From: Photobacterium halotolerans DSM 18316
GTDB taxonomy: Bacteria > Pseudomonadota > Gammaproteobacteria > Enterobacterales > Vibrionaceae
Assembly (NCBI RefSeq): GCF_000425165.1
Contig: NZ_AULG01000014.1
Coordinates: 1-64,000 of the forward strand
DNA: 64,000 bases
Direction of reading: 5' to 3'
The position numbers were made by a program, and so were the translations under genes. Within the stretch, counting starts at the first letter, position 1, and every line of letters begins with the position of its first letter. This document shows, in pieces, positions 18,438 to 27,513 of this stretch. Under the pieces are notes generated by a model, which saw only the letters and a list, made by a program, of their open reading frames with translations, had not been told where the DNA came from and searched no databases.

Positions 18438-18581
18438 GTTTACCTCTGGCTGCTAAAGCGTGTATTCAGACACAGCCTTTATCAGACTGTCTACTGGCAT
18501 AGACGGTCATCAGCGCTGAATTGTGAGGTTTCTGCGAATGTTTGAACAGCTCACGGTCATTTTGGGTGTCGATAGCAATGA

Positions 18582-20222
18582 TTACGCCACTCGCATGGTC
18601 GCCAGCCGGTAAAGATCCAGCGCGCGTTTTTTCTGCTGTTCAGTCGGGCGCTTATCATTACAGTAAAGCCAGTAACAGGATTTCAGAATCTCATTGACCT
18701 CATCATGCTCTAATCCGGCAGGGGTGGCCAGTGCAGTGAGTTCCAGAATTAAAAAACACAGTTCATGGTGAAACGGCACAATGAAAAAAGCACGATAAGC
18801 GTGTTTAAGCGCTTTATTGGCAAGATTTTGTTGCCGGAGTGACTGCGCTTTTCTAACCAGCGCACCCCCCAGTTTCAACCTTTGGTAAATTTCATCCTGA
18901 AAGCCGTTCAGCAGTTCAATCTGACTGAGCATCAGCCCTTCGTCTTCTGTCTGACCGCAGATTTTGCGCGCTTTGACCATGGCCGCTTCATACATGTCCG
19001 GCATACCACAAAATCCATACATACGTGCCAGATTCAGCGCAGTGTAAAAGTCATTTGTTTCTACATTATCCATCTCAATTTGATTGGCGATACTGTAGCA
19101 ATTTTGAATCTCCCCGCGCATACAGGCGAGAATCGCCAGACCAACCAGTAAGCTGGGGTGATTTTCAAGCCGTTTATCTTCTTTCGCGGCCTTCTGATTA
19201 AGCTGAACAAGCGCATTACGTGCGTCATCGATAAGCTGTGTCGTGTGTTTGGCATCACGGGAATAGATGCTGGCTAACAGCAGCGAGATGGCGGCATTCA
19301 CTTCCACGCCGTAACTGTACTGGCTGGTGTCTGCTACTTTTTGAGTGTAACGCTGATAGCCGGTTGCGGCTTTATTATGGTCCTGCTGCTGTGCGTACAG
19401 GTTGGCAATAATCAGCTCCCGGATCGGGTTAGCCGGATTGATTTTATGAAGCATCAGAAAATGTTGTAAAGCTTGCGGTAGTTCGTCTTGTCTGATCAGG
19501 CAGTTAGCTAATCCCTGGCGGGCTTTAGGATGATGCGGGTGTTTTGCCAGTATTTCATGGAAAATGTCTTCAGCCTGCTTCAGCTTACCTAAGCCCTGTA
19601 GTGCATTACCGAAGCCTATCATGGGCCAGATATGCTGTGTTTCCGCACAGGCCTTTGCATAAAAGGCTTCTGCTTCCAAATGACGCTGTAACCGTAACAG
19701 GCAGTCACCCTGAATACGTGTGATGTAGCCTTTATATTTGGGAAAGTCCTGCGTCATTGACGAGGCGAGATGCAGGGCTTGTTCGTACCGCTTTTCATCA
19801 ATAGCAGCCAGTAATACCTTCAATGCCGTTTTTCGCTCCAGTACGTATTCGATCCTTGAAATGAAGTCAGCAAACCGAAACGGCTTAATCAGATAATCAT
19901 CGGGTTCCAGCTCCAGAAAATGGGTCACGACTTGCTGGCTGTTATCGCCGGTCACACAGATAAATACGCTGCTGGGTGATAACAGGTGGTTATGTTTGAT
20001 CTCATCGAAAATCAGTCCGCCATCAATATGGTGCTGCATGTTGTAATCGCAAAGCACCACGTCGTACTGGTTAGTTCGCAGCATGCGGAGCGCTTTCAGG
20101 CTGTCTGTGGTGGTCTGAATGTTTGAGTTGGACACACCGGCATTAGTCAGCATAGAGCGCGTCAGTGCGATAGACGTATTGCTATCGTCAATGATTAAAA
20201 ATGAGTGGTGACATAACAACAT
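18582..20222 (-). CDS. Response regulator receiver-TPR protein
   Basis: Residues 5-130 form a CheY-type receiver: acidic pair in FLIIDDSNTS, the phosphoacceptor Asp in YDVVLCDYNMQ, the Thr of ICVTGD, and the Lys of YLIKPF. Residues 150-540 are helical tetratricopeptide-like repeats, for example WPMIGFGNALQGLGKLKQAE and HPKARQGLANCLIRQDELPQ. There is no DNA-binding or enzymatic output domain, so phosphorylation probably modulates protein contacts. No kinase gene is adjacent. Similar receiver-TPR proteins are found in marine gammaproteobacteria, function unknown. Confidence 0.85.
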   Translation of the reverse strand: MLLCHHSFLIIDDSNTSIALTRSMLTNAGVSNSNIQTTTDSLKALRMLRTNQYDVVLCDYNMQHHIDGGLIFDEIKHNHLLSPSSVFICVTGDNSQQVVTHFLELEPDDYLIKPFRFADFISRIEYVLERKTALKVLLAAIDEKRYEQALHLASSMTQDFPKYKGYITRIQGDCLLRLQRHLEAEAFYAKACAETQHIWPMIGFGNALQGLGKLKQAEDIFHEILAKHPHHPKARQGLANCLIRQDELPQALQHFLMLHKINPANPIRELIIANLYAQQQDHNKAATGYQRYTQKVADTSQYSYGVEVNAAISLLLASIYSRDAKHTTQLIDDARNALVQLNQKAAKEDKRLENHPSLLVGLAILACMRGEIQNCYSIANQIEMDNVETNDFYTALNLARMYGFCGMPDMYEAAMVKARKICGQTEDEGLMLSQIELLNGFQDEIYQRLKLGGALVRKAQSLRQQNLANKALKHAYRAFFIVPFHHELCFLILELTALATPAGLEHDEVNEILKSCYWLYCNDKRPTEQQKKRALDLYRLATMRVA

Positions 20223-20588
20223 AGGCCTCGCCTTCCCTGACAGAGCTTACTTACAAACAAGACTAGCCCATTGTTACATATGTGTTCAGAAAATCACGCT
20301 ACTTGATTGTCATAACAGCAGAATTAAGAACTGCATCATTGGTTTCAGTTCTGGAAAATCCTGTTGTGCTTTGGCACGCCTTCGCTCTGAGAAAAGAGCA
20401 CAAGACCAGATAATCAAGGTCAGAAAAGCAGCCGCGAATTATCAGGACAGAAACGGAATCCGGTTCTCACTTCGGGGTAAACCGTTAAATCGACAGTCAT
20501 ATCCGTCTTATTCACTGAGATTCCAGTGAGAAAGCAATCCTATCTTGTTGATAAAATGGGCTAATTATTGATGAAATGAGGACGGGTA
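20223..20588. other. Intergenic region between divergent receiver-TPR gene and T6SS PAAR gene
   Basis: No ORF of note. A small hairpin GCTCT-gagaaa-AGAGC occurs near 20385-20400. Promoters for both divergent genes must lie here, but no element can be named with confidence. Confidence 0.5.
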
Positions 20589-22043
20589 ATGCCGGTAACA
20601 GTAAGTGCAGATGGGTTGAGTATTGTCCACCAAGGCTCGGAGGGTGTAGCAAACGCCGATATTCCGGATGTTTGTATGACGCAGTGCGGGCCGCCCGTTG
20701 TGCCGATTCCCTATTCCAATGAAGCCAAATCGGCCGATCTGGTGGAAGGTACGACGACGGTGACCATGGACGGTGGTAACAGTATCGCCATCAAACCCAG
20801 CAAATTCTCGACCAGTACCGGCGATGAAGGCGGAGACAAGAAGGGCATAGTCTCTGGTGTGATTCAGGGAGAAGCGGCTTTTGTCACTGCCTCTGCAACG
20901 GTCAAAATCGAAGGCGAAGGGGTTGCCCGCTTGTCCGACATGATGACCATGAACAAAGCCAATACCATGTGCCTGTCTGGCGTATCCCAAGCCAGTGTCG
21001 AGGTACCGCCAGACGAAGCCGCAACGTTTGATGTCACCCTGAGTTGCCGATACCCAACGGGATCCCCGTTGGCAAATGCGCCTTTTACTGTCACCGATGA
21101 AGGTGGGGCGGAGCTGGGCAGCGGCACTCTGGATGCGTCCGGGCGGGCCGTGGTCAGCGGGTTGGAAGAAACCCTGTGTCTCTTCAATATTCAGGAATCA
21201 CAGGATCCGTTTCAGCCTTACAATAACCTGCCGGAAAATAGCGTCGAAAATCCGTATCCGGATGTATTCAGCTATTGCTCAGTCGTGGCAGGCAATCGCG
21301 TGCCGTTCTGGCAGGAACGCAGTGGCGTGCGCAACGACTGGGGCGTTTTGCTGTCGGAAACTTTCTCTGATCCGGATTTCGAATCACTGGTGCGGTTTGA
21401 AAGCCAGTTCAGCGCCACATATTTCGCCACCGAACATCAGCATAAAGTGTTTGGCGAATGTTTTGTGTCAGCACTGGATTGGATTCAACGCGACGCAGAC
21501 ACAGTCGATCACTACGTGCCGCTGATCCACAGCCTGGCGCCATTGTGCCATCCGCAGGGGCATATTCTCGATGCCTTGTTCACGCCGGACGAATTCCTGC
21601 CGCCGGCCTTTTTACTGGGTGGTGTGCGCTATCACGGCACAGGCAACAGTATTGAATATATCCGTAGTATGGACTGGGACGCTGTTGCTCAGTCGTTCAG
21701 TCAATACATCGACAATTTTGTCGGTGTGATAGCCGATTATCTCGCCTTTATTAAACTGCAGGCGGAATACGAGCACCGCACCGTGATTGTGGAAGGGATT
21801 GCCCGTTATGAAGACGGCTTGAAAACCCTGAAGCGGCTTCTGCCGGACATTACCGCACAATATTTTTCTTCGTTAAGTGAGAAGCTGGTGCAGCTAATTG
21901 AAAACGCAGAGGAAAGCATTGTGACAAACACCCAGGTTTCCGGTTACAGTTCCACGGTCGGCCAGGTGACTGCTGTGGTTTTCACAACAGCAAACACCGG
22001 ACAGGAAAGCCTGATTCCGTTCCTCGATGTGTATTCAGACTAA
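20589..22043 (+). CDS. PAAR-like (DUF4150) T6SS spike-tip protein with C-terminal extension
   Basis: Residues 20-135 match the DUF4150 PAAR-like domain: PDVCMTQCGPPVVPIPYSNE, then TTTVTMDGGNSIAIKPSKFS, STGDEGGDKKGIVSGVIQGE, and GEGVARLSDMMTMNKANT. This domain caps the VgrG spike and carries effectors. Residues 147-200 look like a transthyretin-like beta-sandwich (DVTLSCRYPTGSPLANAPFT). The last 280 residues are helical and unfamiliar, and probably dock the next protein. The effector gene follows after 12 bases, so the two are co-expressed. RBS GAGGACGGG lies before the ATG. Confidence 0.85.
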   Translation: MPVTVSADGLSIVHQGSEGVANADIPDVCMTQCGPPVVPIPYSNEAKSADLVEGTTTVTMDGGNSIAIKPSKFSTSTGDEGGDKKGIVSGVIQGEAAFVTASATVKIEGEGVARLSDMMTMNKANTMCLSGVSQASVEVPPDEAATFDVTLSCRYPTGSPLANAPFTVTDEGGAELGSGTLDASGRAVVSGLEETLCLFNIQESQDPFQPYNNLPENSVENPYPDVFSYCSVVAGNRVPFWQERSGVRNDWGVLLSETFSDPDFESLVRFESQFSATYFATEHQHKVFGECFVSALDWIQRDADTVDHYVPLIHSLAPLCHPQGHILDALFTPDEFLPPAFLLGGVRYHGTGNSIEYIRSMDWDAVAQSFSQYIDNFVGVIADYLAFIKLQAEYEHRTVIVEGIARYEDGLKTLKRLLPDITAQYFSSLSEKLVQLIENAEESIVTNTQVSGYSSTVGQVTAVVFTTANTGQESLIPFLDVYSD

Positions 22044-22055
22044 GGAAGTAAATTC

Positions 22056-24203
22056 ATGAACACAGCATTTCCTATCTGTCAGGTCGACGGTAGCCAGTTC
22101 AACGATGTGTCTGCACTGAAGGTGCTGCTGAACGGGCAGACCAGCGGCCGTTACATCATCAGCAAAGGCCGTGGCTGGCACGGTGGCATTCACTTCAATA
22201 ACCGCATTGCATTCTGGGCACAGCACTTCCAGCCGGTTCAGGCCATGGCCGACGGTGAGCTGGTGGCTTATCGCATGGCGGAAGAATACCCGACCACACA
22301 GTACCTGGAGACCACCTCCAGCTACAGTAACAACTTCTGCCTGCTGCGCCATACCTTTCAGAACCCGGATAATGAAGACGAAAGTTATACTTTCTATTCC
22401 CTCTACATGCATCTGCAATCGCAGAAAGAAATCCAGGACTCGATCACAGCGGCAGAGAGTGTCAGCGAAATCCACTATATCAGGCTGACACAAACCTGGT
22501 ATGTCCGTGGCGATGTGACAACCACTGATTTTGAGACCAAAACCTTAATGCCTGTCGGGACTGTGATTCAGTTAACCGATCCGTCCAGAACATCGGTCAC
22601 TAAAAAGAAAGCCGGAACGAAATTTTGGGATTTCCTGAAATGTAAAGTCGTGCAAGTCGGTAAGTTTGCAGATAACGAAAGGGATAGAGTCAGCAAACAG
22701 TCTGCGGCTGATCAAAAACTGGATCAGGAAATTTGGTTATCCGTCAGTAAATACAACGGAGAAACGGCTGAATATTGTTTACCCGCATTGGCCGATGTCC
22801 TGACCAAACAAATGCCGCCATGGCACACCAAAAATGGCCCGGAAAATAATTTACCCATCGTCCTTGATGGTACCGTCCAGGTGCCCGAACTGCCGATTAA
22901 CATCAAAGCCGGCGAACACCTGGGTTATCTGGGTAAGTACGAGTACCTGAAAAATGCCCAGGGCAATATTGATCAGGAATACCGCGTTCATCTTGAAGTG
23001 TTCTCAAACGATCGCCCGCCGGAATATTTCCTTAAAGCGCTGGCAGCTGGACAAGAAGAACATGGTTTTCAGGTTATCGACGGCAGCAGCAGTACCGGCG
23101 TCATGGAGCCGGCAAACACCTTCTTCAACGACATTCGCCGCGCAATCGACACAGATAACGACGGACAGATCTCAGAAAACGAACTGGTTGCCTTCTATCA
23201 GGCTGCCACCAACAGACTTGAAAAAGTAATCGCCAAGCATCCGAGTGAGTGGTATTCCAAGGAAGATGAATTAGCGATTAAATACAAAAAACTAATAGAG
23301 AAAGGACGTGAGATACAAGAAAACAAGCTGAGGAGCTATTATCAATCTGAAGAAGGCTATCAGAATTCACCTTATCCTGAAATGATTGAATCTATATATA
23401 GCCAATTTATAAACCACGAGCAGCAGCGGATTGAGAAAATTACGTGGATTCAACATATTGATCTCAATGTGTTGAATATTGAATCTAGTGTTTGGCATAT
23501 TTGGCCATTATCGATTTCAAATATTAAGGATGGTAATTTTAAATGGCATGAACCAATCTTAAACCCGATGAGTACAAACTATTATCAAAGTGGTGGTATC
23601 GGCGGTACATCTTATGCTTGGGGTTTATTTGGGAAAAAGATTCGAGGTTCTAGCCGACATGATGGCTTAGATTTGTTTGCTCCCGTTGGTACAGATGTCT
23701 ACGCTTGCGTCGATGGCACTATTGCTGACATTCGTACTGTAAGAGGGTATGGAAAAGTACTTATGCTATCCGTAAATGACTCAGAGTCAATGTGGAGCAA
23801 CCGAAAAAAATTTGAACCAAGGCATAATTTAACTGATGTTGAGCTGGAAAAATATGATACCTATGAAAGTGAATACAAAAAAAGTAAACAATTGTATTTA
23901 ATGTACGCTCACTTAGATAGTATAAATGAAAAGATGAAACCTGGTTCATATGTAACATCTGGAGATATCATTGCAAAAACTGGGGTGTCAGGAATAGGTG
24001 CAACTAAAACAATAAATGCTGGAACATGTGCTCCACATTTACACTTTGAAGTCAGAACAAAGAAAATAGTCATGAAGGGTGATATGGGGCGATGTAATCC
24101 CGCTCTATTTGTAAACTTTAAAGATTATTCACAGCAATCTGAAACAGAGAGAGACATTCAAAAGAATGAACGTGACAGACTGTTTAGTCTATTAAAAAAA
24201 TAA
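22056..24203 (+). CDS. T6SS effector with two M23 peptidase-like domains and an EF-hand
   Basis: The N-terminal domain (about 35-320) has an M23-like plan but degenerate ligands: HGGIHF (42-47) where HxGxD is expected, LYMHL (116-120) and HLEV (312-315). A calcium loop DTDNDGQISENE occupies 365-376. The C-terminal domain (about 510-670) is a canonical M23 peptidase, with HDGLD (535-539), YAHL (617-620, His 619) and HLHFEV (661-666). It should cut peptide cross-links of peptidoglycan in the target periplasm. There is no signal peptide, which fits delivery by the PAAR-like protein encoded 12 bases upstream. Base composition drops sharply near 23230-23280, just after the EF-hand, as if a different toxin domain had been joined to a conserved N-terminus. 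Confidence 0.85.
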   Translation: MNTAFPICQVDGSQFNDVSALKVLLNGQTSGRYIISKGRGWHGGIHFNNRIAFWAQHFQPVQAMADGELVAYRMAEEYPTTQYLETTSSYSNNFCLLRHTFQNPDNEDESYTFYSLYMHLQSQKEIQDSITAAESVSEIHYIRLTQTWYVRGDVTTTDFETKTLMPVGTVIQLTDPSRTSVTKKKAGTKFWDFLKCKVVQVGKFADNERDRVSKQSAADQKLDQEIWLSVSKYNGETAEYCLPALADVLTKQMPPWHTKNGPENNLPIVLDGTVQVPELPINIKAGEHLGYLGKYEYLKNAQGNIDQEYRVHLEVFSNDRPPEYFLKALAAGQEEHGFQVIDGSSSTGVMEPANTFFNDIRRAIDTDNDGQISENELVAFYQAATNRLEKVIAKHPSEWYSKEDELAIKYKKLIEKGREIQENKLRSYYQSEEGYQNSPYPEMIESIYSQFINHEQQRIEKITWIQHIDLNVLNIESSVWHIWPLSISNIKDGNFKWHEPILNPMSTNYYQSGGIGGTSYAWGLFGKKIRGSSRHDGLDLFAPVGTDVYACVDGTIADIRTVRGYGKVLMLSVNDSESMWSNRKKFEPRHNLTDVELEKYDTYESEYKKSKQLYLMYAHLDSINEKMKPGSYVTSGDIIAKTGVSGIGATKTINAGTCAPHLHFEVRTKKIVMKGDMGRCNPALFVNFKDYSQQSETERDIQKNERDRLFSLLKK

Positions 24204-24212
24204 GGAAAAAAA

Positions 24213-24860
24213 ATGAAAAATACAATATTGAAATTCATTCTACTTACATCATTAATCTCTCCCTATGTTTACGCTAAAAAAGAATTCAGCTTTGACTGCC
24301 AAATCGACTACACACAAGATATTGTGAGTGAACAAGGTCAATATATTAGACTTTCACCTTATCAAACAAAATTTGATTTTAAAGAGTTAGGTATTACGGT
24401 CGCACCTAAAAATCACCCAGAATATCCAGAAAACTATTTAATTATCAATGAACCTCTGATTAGAAATTATCATATCGAAGTTGAGGGTGATAATTTCATT
24501 CTGAAAAGTAATGACAAAGTACTCATAAATACGAGTATTAAGAAGCCTTCAGAGGGTATTGTGATCAATGCAATTATTCAAGAATTTTCAGAATCTTACG
24601 TACTTATTGACTTTTTATTTTATAACCCCGAGACCATGCTAAGGCAGCATGACTGGCAAATAATATTTGCTGATGTCGATAATGGGATTAACAATGATAA
24701 CGTCATGAGGGCGATGGATTTCGAGCATTCATATGGTGGTTATGAATGTCTGAATGACCTGGAAGAAACAAATTTTGAAGACTATCAGAAGTATTGGGGG
24801 ACACTACTAGAAGCAATACTTCAAAAGAAAATTGAAATAACCCCAGAAAATCCTTATTGA
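24213..24860 (+). CDS. Exported protein, likely cognate immunity to the M23 effector
   Basis: A Sec signal peptide (MKNTILKFILLTSLISPYVYA) precedes a 194-residue beta-rich acidic domain with a Cys near each end (DCQIDY and ECLND), probably disulfide linked. The gene starts nine bases after the effector stop with RBS AAGGAAAAAAA and shares the AT-rich composition of the effector's toxin half. Position, export and matching composition are what is expected of the immunity protein that protects the producer's periplasm. No family was recognised. Confidence 0.6.
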   Translation: MKNTILKFILLTSLISPYVYAKKEFSFDCQIDYTQDIVSEQGQYIRLSPYQTKFDFKELGITVAPKNHPEYPENYLIINEPLIRNYHIEVEGDNFILKSNDKVLINTSIKKPSEGIVINAIIQEFSESYVLIDFLFYNPETMLRQHDWQIIFADVDNGINNDNVMRAMDFEHSYGGYECLNDLEETNFEDYQKYWGTLLEAILQKKIEITPENPY

Positions 24861-24973
24861 TATTTACGTATAGCCAAATAAATGGGTTCCAGTGTGCATG
24901 TGTTTTTTAGCAGAAGATAAGCCACTGGAATTCAATTGATAAGCGACCGAATAGTGATGATTGATAATTCAAA

Positions 24974-25222
24974 TTGAAGTTAACAGATAAAAAATTGAGA
25001 ACAAAATTTATTCCAAATTTGTTATGTATTGGATTTTATGTTGGGGTGTATGCCGATGATATCAGTCAATATCGTTATTATCAGATATGGCCAACATGGC
25101 CTAGTTCTTCGGAAATAAGAAGTGTATATATCAAAAAAGATGATCCTTGTATCACGGTTTACAACAATAAAAAGATAAGTCGAAAACGATATTGTCTGAT
25201 GAGGAAGTGGAGATATAGATGA
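24974..25222 (+). CDS. Small basic exported ORF, uncertain
   Basis: This 82-codon frame begins with TTG and reads like a signal peptide (KFIPNLLCIGFYVGVYADD) followed by a short Lys/Arg/Tyr-rich region with two Cys. Its stop overlaps the next ATG as ATGA, a coupling typical of real neighbours. No RBS is seen and the ORF could be a degraded relative of the flanking exported proteins. Confidence 0.35.
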   Translation: MKLTDKKLRTKFIPNLLCIGFYVGVYADDISQYRYYQIWPTWPSSSEIRSVYIKKDDPCITVYNNKKISRKRYCLMRKWRYR

Positions 25223-25650
25223 ATACGAATAAAATATACCAGAAAACTCTCCATTTTATCTTGTCTATTATTACCTTGGTATCAGCGGGTACTGAGGCTC
25301 AAAATGTAACTGAAGCATTTAGCTATGAACTGGTTTGTCATGATCTCCATCGGGGAGAAATGATCGTTGATCCGGTGATTGGAGCATATCACGAATATGA
25401 AATGGATGATGGATACAGTGGTCAAATTAACCTGATTGTTTCTGATAACCAAGTGTTTATTTATAAAAATAATGACCTTGTAGTTAATGATGAATTAACT
25501 TTCGATGCCATAGAAATGATAGGGTCATCTAGAATTAAAGTATCAAAAACGGATGATGAATATTTTTCTTTTCATCTAGATCGTACAGGTTTGGTTTTGA
25601 TACAACATTTAATACAATATGATGGAACATTTGAAGATTTATTTTTTTGA
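25219..25650 (+). CDS. Exported DLHRGE-family protein, C-terminus lost by a frameshift in a T7 run
   Basis: A signal peptide (KTLHFILSIITLVSAGTEAQ) precedes a domain that is clearly paralogous to the protein encoded at 29263-29787. Shared segments include CHDLHRGEMI/CDDLHRGEYI, YEMDDGYSGQ/YEMEDGYSGK and VFIYKNNDLV/VSIYRNDALA. The frame stops at TGA directly after seven T. With six T it would continue to 25732 as FFECPNTPTIGNTEKLFEHI and so on, matching the end of the paralogue (AFLECEYVPD..ALYQHIQSLK). The last 28 residues are therefore displaced into another frame. It may be a decaying copy, a phase-variable gene, or a sequencing error in the homopolymer. Role is probably immunity-like. Confidence 0.65.
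   Translation: MNTNKIYQKTLHFILSIITLVSAGTEAQNVTEAFSYELVCHDLHRGEMIVDPVIGAYHEYEMDDGYSGQINLIVSDNQVFIYKNNDLVVNDELTFDAIEMIGSSRIKVSKTDDEYFSFHLDRTGLVLIQHLIQYDGTFEDLFF
25642..25648 (+). other. T7 homopolymer that breaks the reading frame
   Basis: Seven consecutive T fall inside the codons for Phe-Phe. Six would keep the frame to a stop at 25730-25732 and restore full similarity to the 29263 paralogue. Confidence 0.75.
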
Positions 25651-25842
25651 GTGTCCAAACACGCCGACGATTGGAAATACAGAAAAATTATTTGAACATA
25701 TACATAATGTTAAGCTTAATCAATTACCATGATAATGCTTAAAGAGAATTGTGCTAACAGGAGAGTATATTTCTAATTTTCCCTATTCAACAGTGAATTG
25801 ACCAAAGAATAGATATTATATCGCTTTGAATCGATAGTTTAG

Positions 25843-27216
25843 ATGAGTACAGATAAAATGCAGAAAAATGATATCAAATTGTGTGTAAGAACTATCGTGA
25901 CATCCTCCTTGCTTATCCTCAGCATGAACGTCTATGCTGCGTCAGGTTCTGGGTGTCAGGAAAGCGATCTGAGTCTGATTCATGAATATCAGGATGACAA
26001 CGATGCTGAATTCCGAGGCAATATAGAATCAATCCAGTGTAAAACACATCCGCAGCATGAAGATATCGTGTTTGCTTCTTATATCAGAAGTCAGCATAAA
26101 ACTGAGCGACATCAGAATTATTTGTGGCGTGTGTTACAGCTTGACCGGAGGACCAAGCAAGCAATCGCGAGCTACAAAAATGTCATCGTGGAAGGAGGCG
26201 ATACACGCATCGATGAGAATAATATTGAGCTGGATACAGCAAGATATTATTTGAACGATGAAGTCCGTGCATTAGGAGTGCGTTTACATACAGGAGATAA
26301 ACCGCGATGCGCAGGTTTTCTGGAGAATGATTTCTTAACTTTGTTTGTCAAGAATGGAGAGAAACTCGTTCCTGTACTGAATAACATGCCAACCTATTCT
26401 TGGAGATTAGTCGAAGGCGATCATTGCAATGGCTATGAAGGTGTCATTCAAGAGAAAACCGTTCACACCATTTTGCATTTACTGAATACGGAAACGAATG
26501 GGTACAGAGACATTCGACTCTCAGATAAAGTAGAGGATTATATGTTTGATCCTAAAAGAGGGTCAGAAGAAAAAACAAAACGTGTCAATCAGGTGATTAA
26601 GTACAACGGTGAAGCATATGAAACGCCATCAGGCCTATTCTTATTGAACGATGTTTCAGAGAGCCAATCTGGTTCAACCCTTTTGGCTGAATCGACAGAC
26701 AAATCTACCGATGCATATCAACCGCGTGTTAGCATTGATGCCTATGGTCTCTATCTTGATCAGACCATGATGAATGAAAATATCATCAAAGCCAGTACAT
26801 ATGCATATCGTGTTGTAAAAGAGAAAGAAGATGGACATCTGAAAGTTGTAAGATTTACTTTTCTTTCCAGTACCAATCAGGAATGTCTCTTCAATATGAA
26901 GATCGTGAATAACAGTATTCTGTTAAATGATGTCATTTGTTTGAATTCATTGTACGACAGAGAAAAAGAACAATTGAATCACTATCTGTATCAGTACGTA
27001 TACAATGGACTCAATCTGAAATCATTCGATGAACTGCCGCCAAAAGAAATGTTTTCTTCAATGTTTAACCGTCTGGATCAGTCATTTTCGAATGTGCCTA
27101 TCATGGACCAATACGGGAGATATAAAAACATGACTAAAAAATGCAAGATAAAAACTGAAGTCAGGGAAAGTGGTTTTTATTCTTTTGATATCAGCAGTGC
27201 TTACTGTGATATTTAA
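25843..27216 (+). CDS. Exported LDTARY-family protein, copy 1 (457 residues)
   Basis: After a signal peptide (VTSSLLILSMNVYAASG) the protein has a domain of about 230 residues shared with the genes at 28166 and 29784. Common segments are YLWRVLQLDRRTKQAIASYK, NIELDTARYYLNDEVRALGV, and LTLFVKNGEKLVPVLNNMP followed by W..VEGDHC. A C-terminal extension (about 260-457) is specific to this copy and ends with paired Cys. No named family is recognised. The run of paralogues behind a peptidoglycan-cutting effector suggests periplasmic immunity or wall protection, which is inference. Confidence 0.6.
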   Translation: MSTDKMQKNDIKLCVRTIVTSSLLILSMNVYAASGSGCQESDLSLIHEYQDDNDAEFRGNIESIQCKTHPQHEDIVFASYIRSQHKTERHQNYLWRVLQLDRRTKQAIASYKNVIVEGGDTRIDENNIELDTARYYLNDEVRALGVRLHTGDKPRCAGFLENDFLTLFVKNGEKLVPVLNNMPTYSWRLVEGDHCNGYEGVIQEKTVHTILHLLNTETNGYRDIRLSDKVEDYMFDPKRGSEEKTKRVNQVIKYNGEAYETPSGLFLLNDVSESQSGSTLLAESTDKSTDAYQPRVSIDAYGLYLDQTMMNENIIKASTYAYRVVKEKEDGHLKVVRFTFLSSTNQECLFNMKIVNNSILLNDVICLNSLYDREKEQLNHYLYQYVYNGLNLKSFDELPPKEMFSSMFNRLDQSFSNVPIMDQYGRYKNMTKKCKIKTEVRESGFYSFDISSAYCDI

Positions 27217-27224
27217 TCAGAGTT

Positions 27225-27500
27225 TTGGTTTTAGTCTTCATTGAATGTTCTGTGTGTCATACGGCAAATGGGAAGGTGATCTCAATTTGTGGTCTTGGCC
27301 AAGAGCTCATGTATCAATATGGTCGCCCTGGTCATGTTAAGCTGGCATTTACACCCATGATTCATTGTACTCAGAGTTCAATCGGCATGGTGACGGACGA
27401 TCGTGAAATCGAAACATTACTGTCGCAGTATCGAAACCTTGTATCGACTCAATTCGATTTTGATGCCTGGGTAAATAAAGGCCATGAGGTCGATGAGTAA
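27225..27500 (+). pseudogene. Remnant of an exported Cys-containing protein
   Basis: The frame opens at a TTG without RBS or signal peptide. Residues 7-40 (ECSVCHTANGKVISICGLGQ followed by ELMYQYG) resemble the C-terminal part of the protein encoded at 30643 (YLCEIGCERVASVCFREHDQ followed by ALIYRFF). The remainder has no counterpart. It looks like the 3' end of a lost paralogue. Confidence 0.45.
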
Positions 27501-27513
27501 AGAGAGTAATGAG

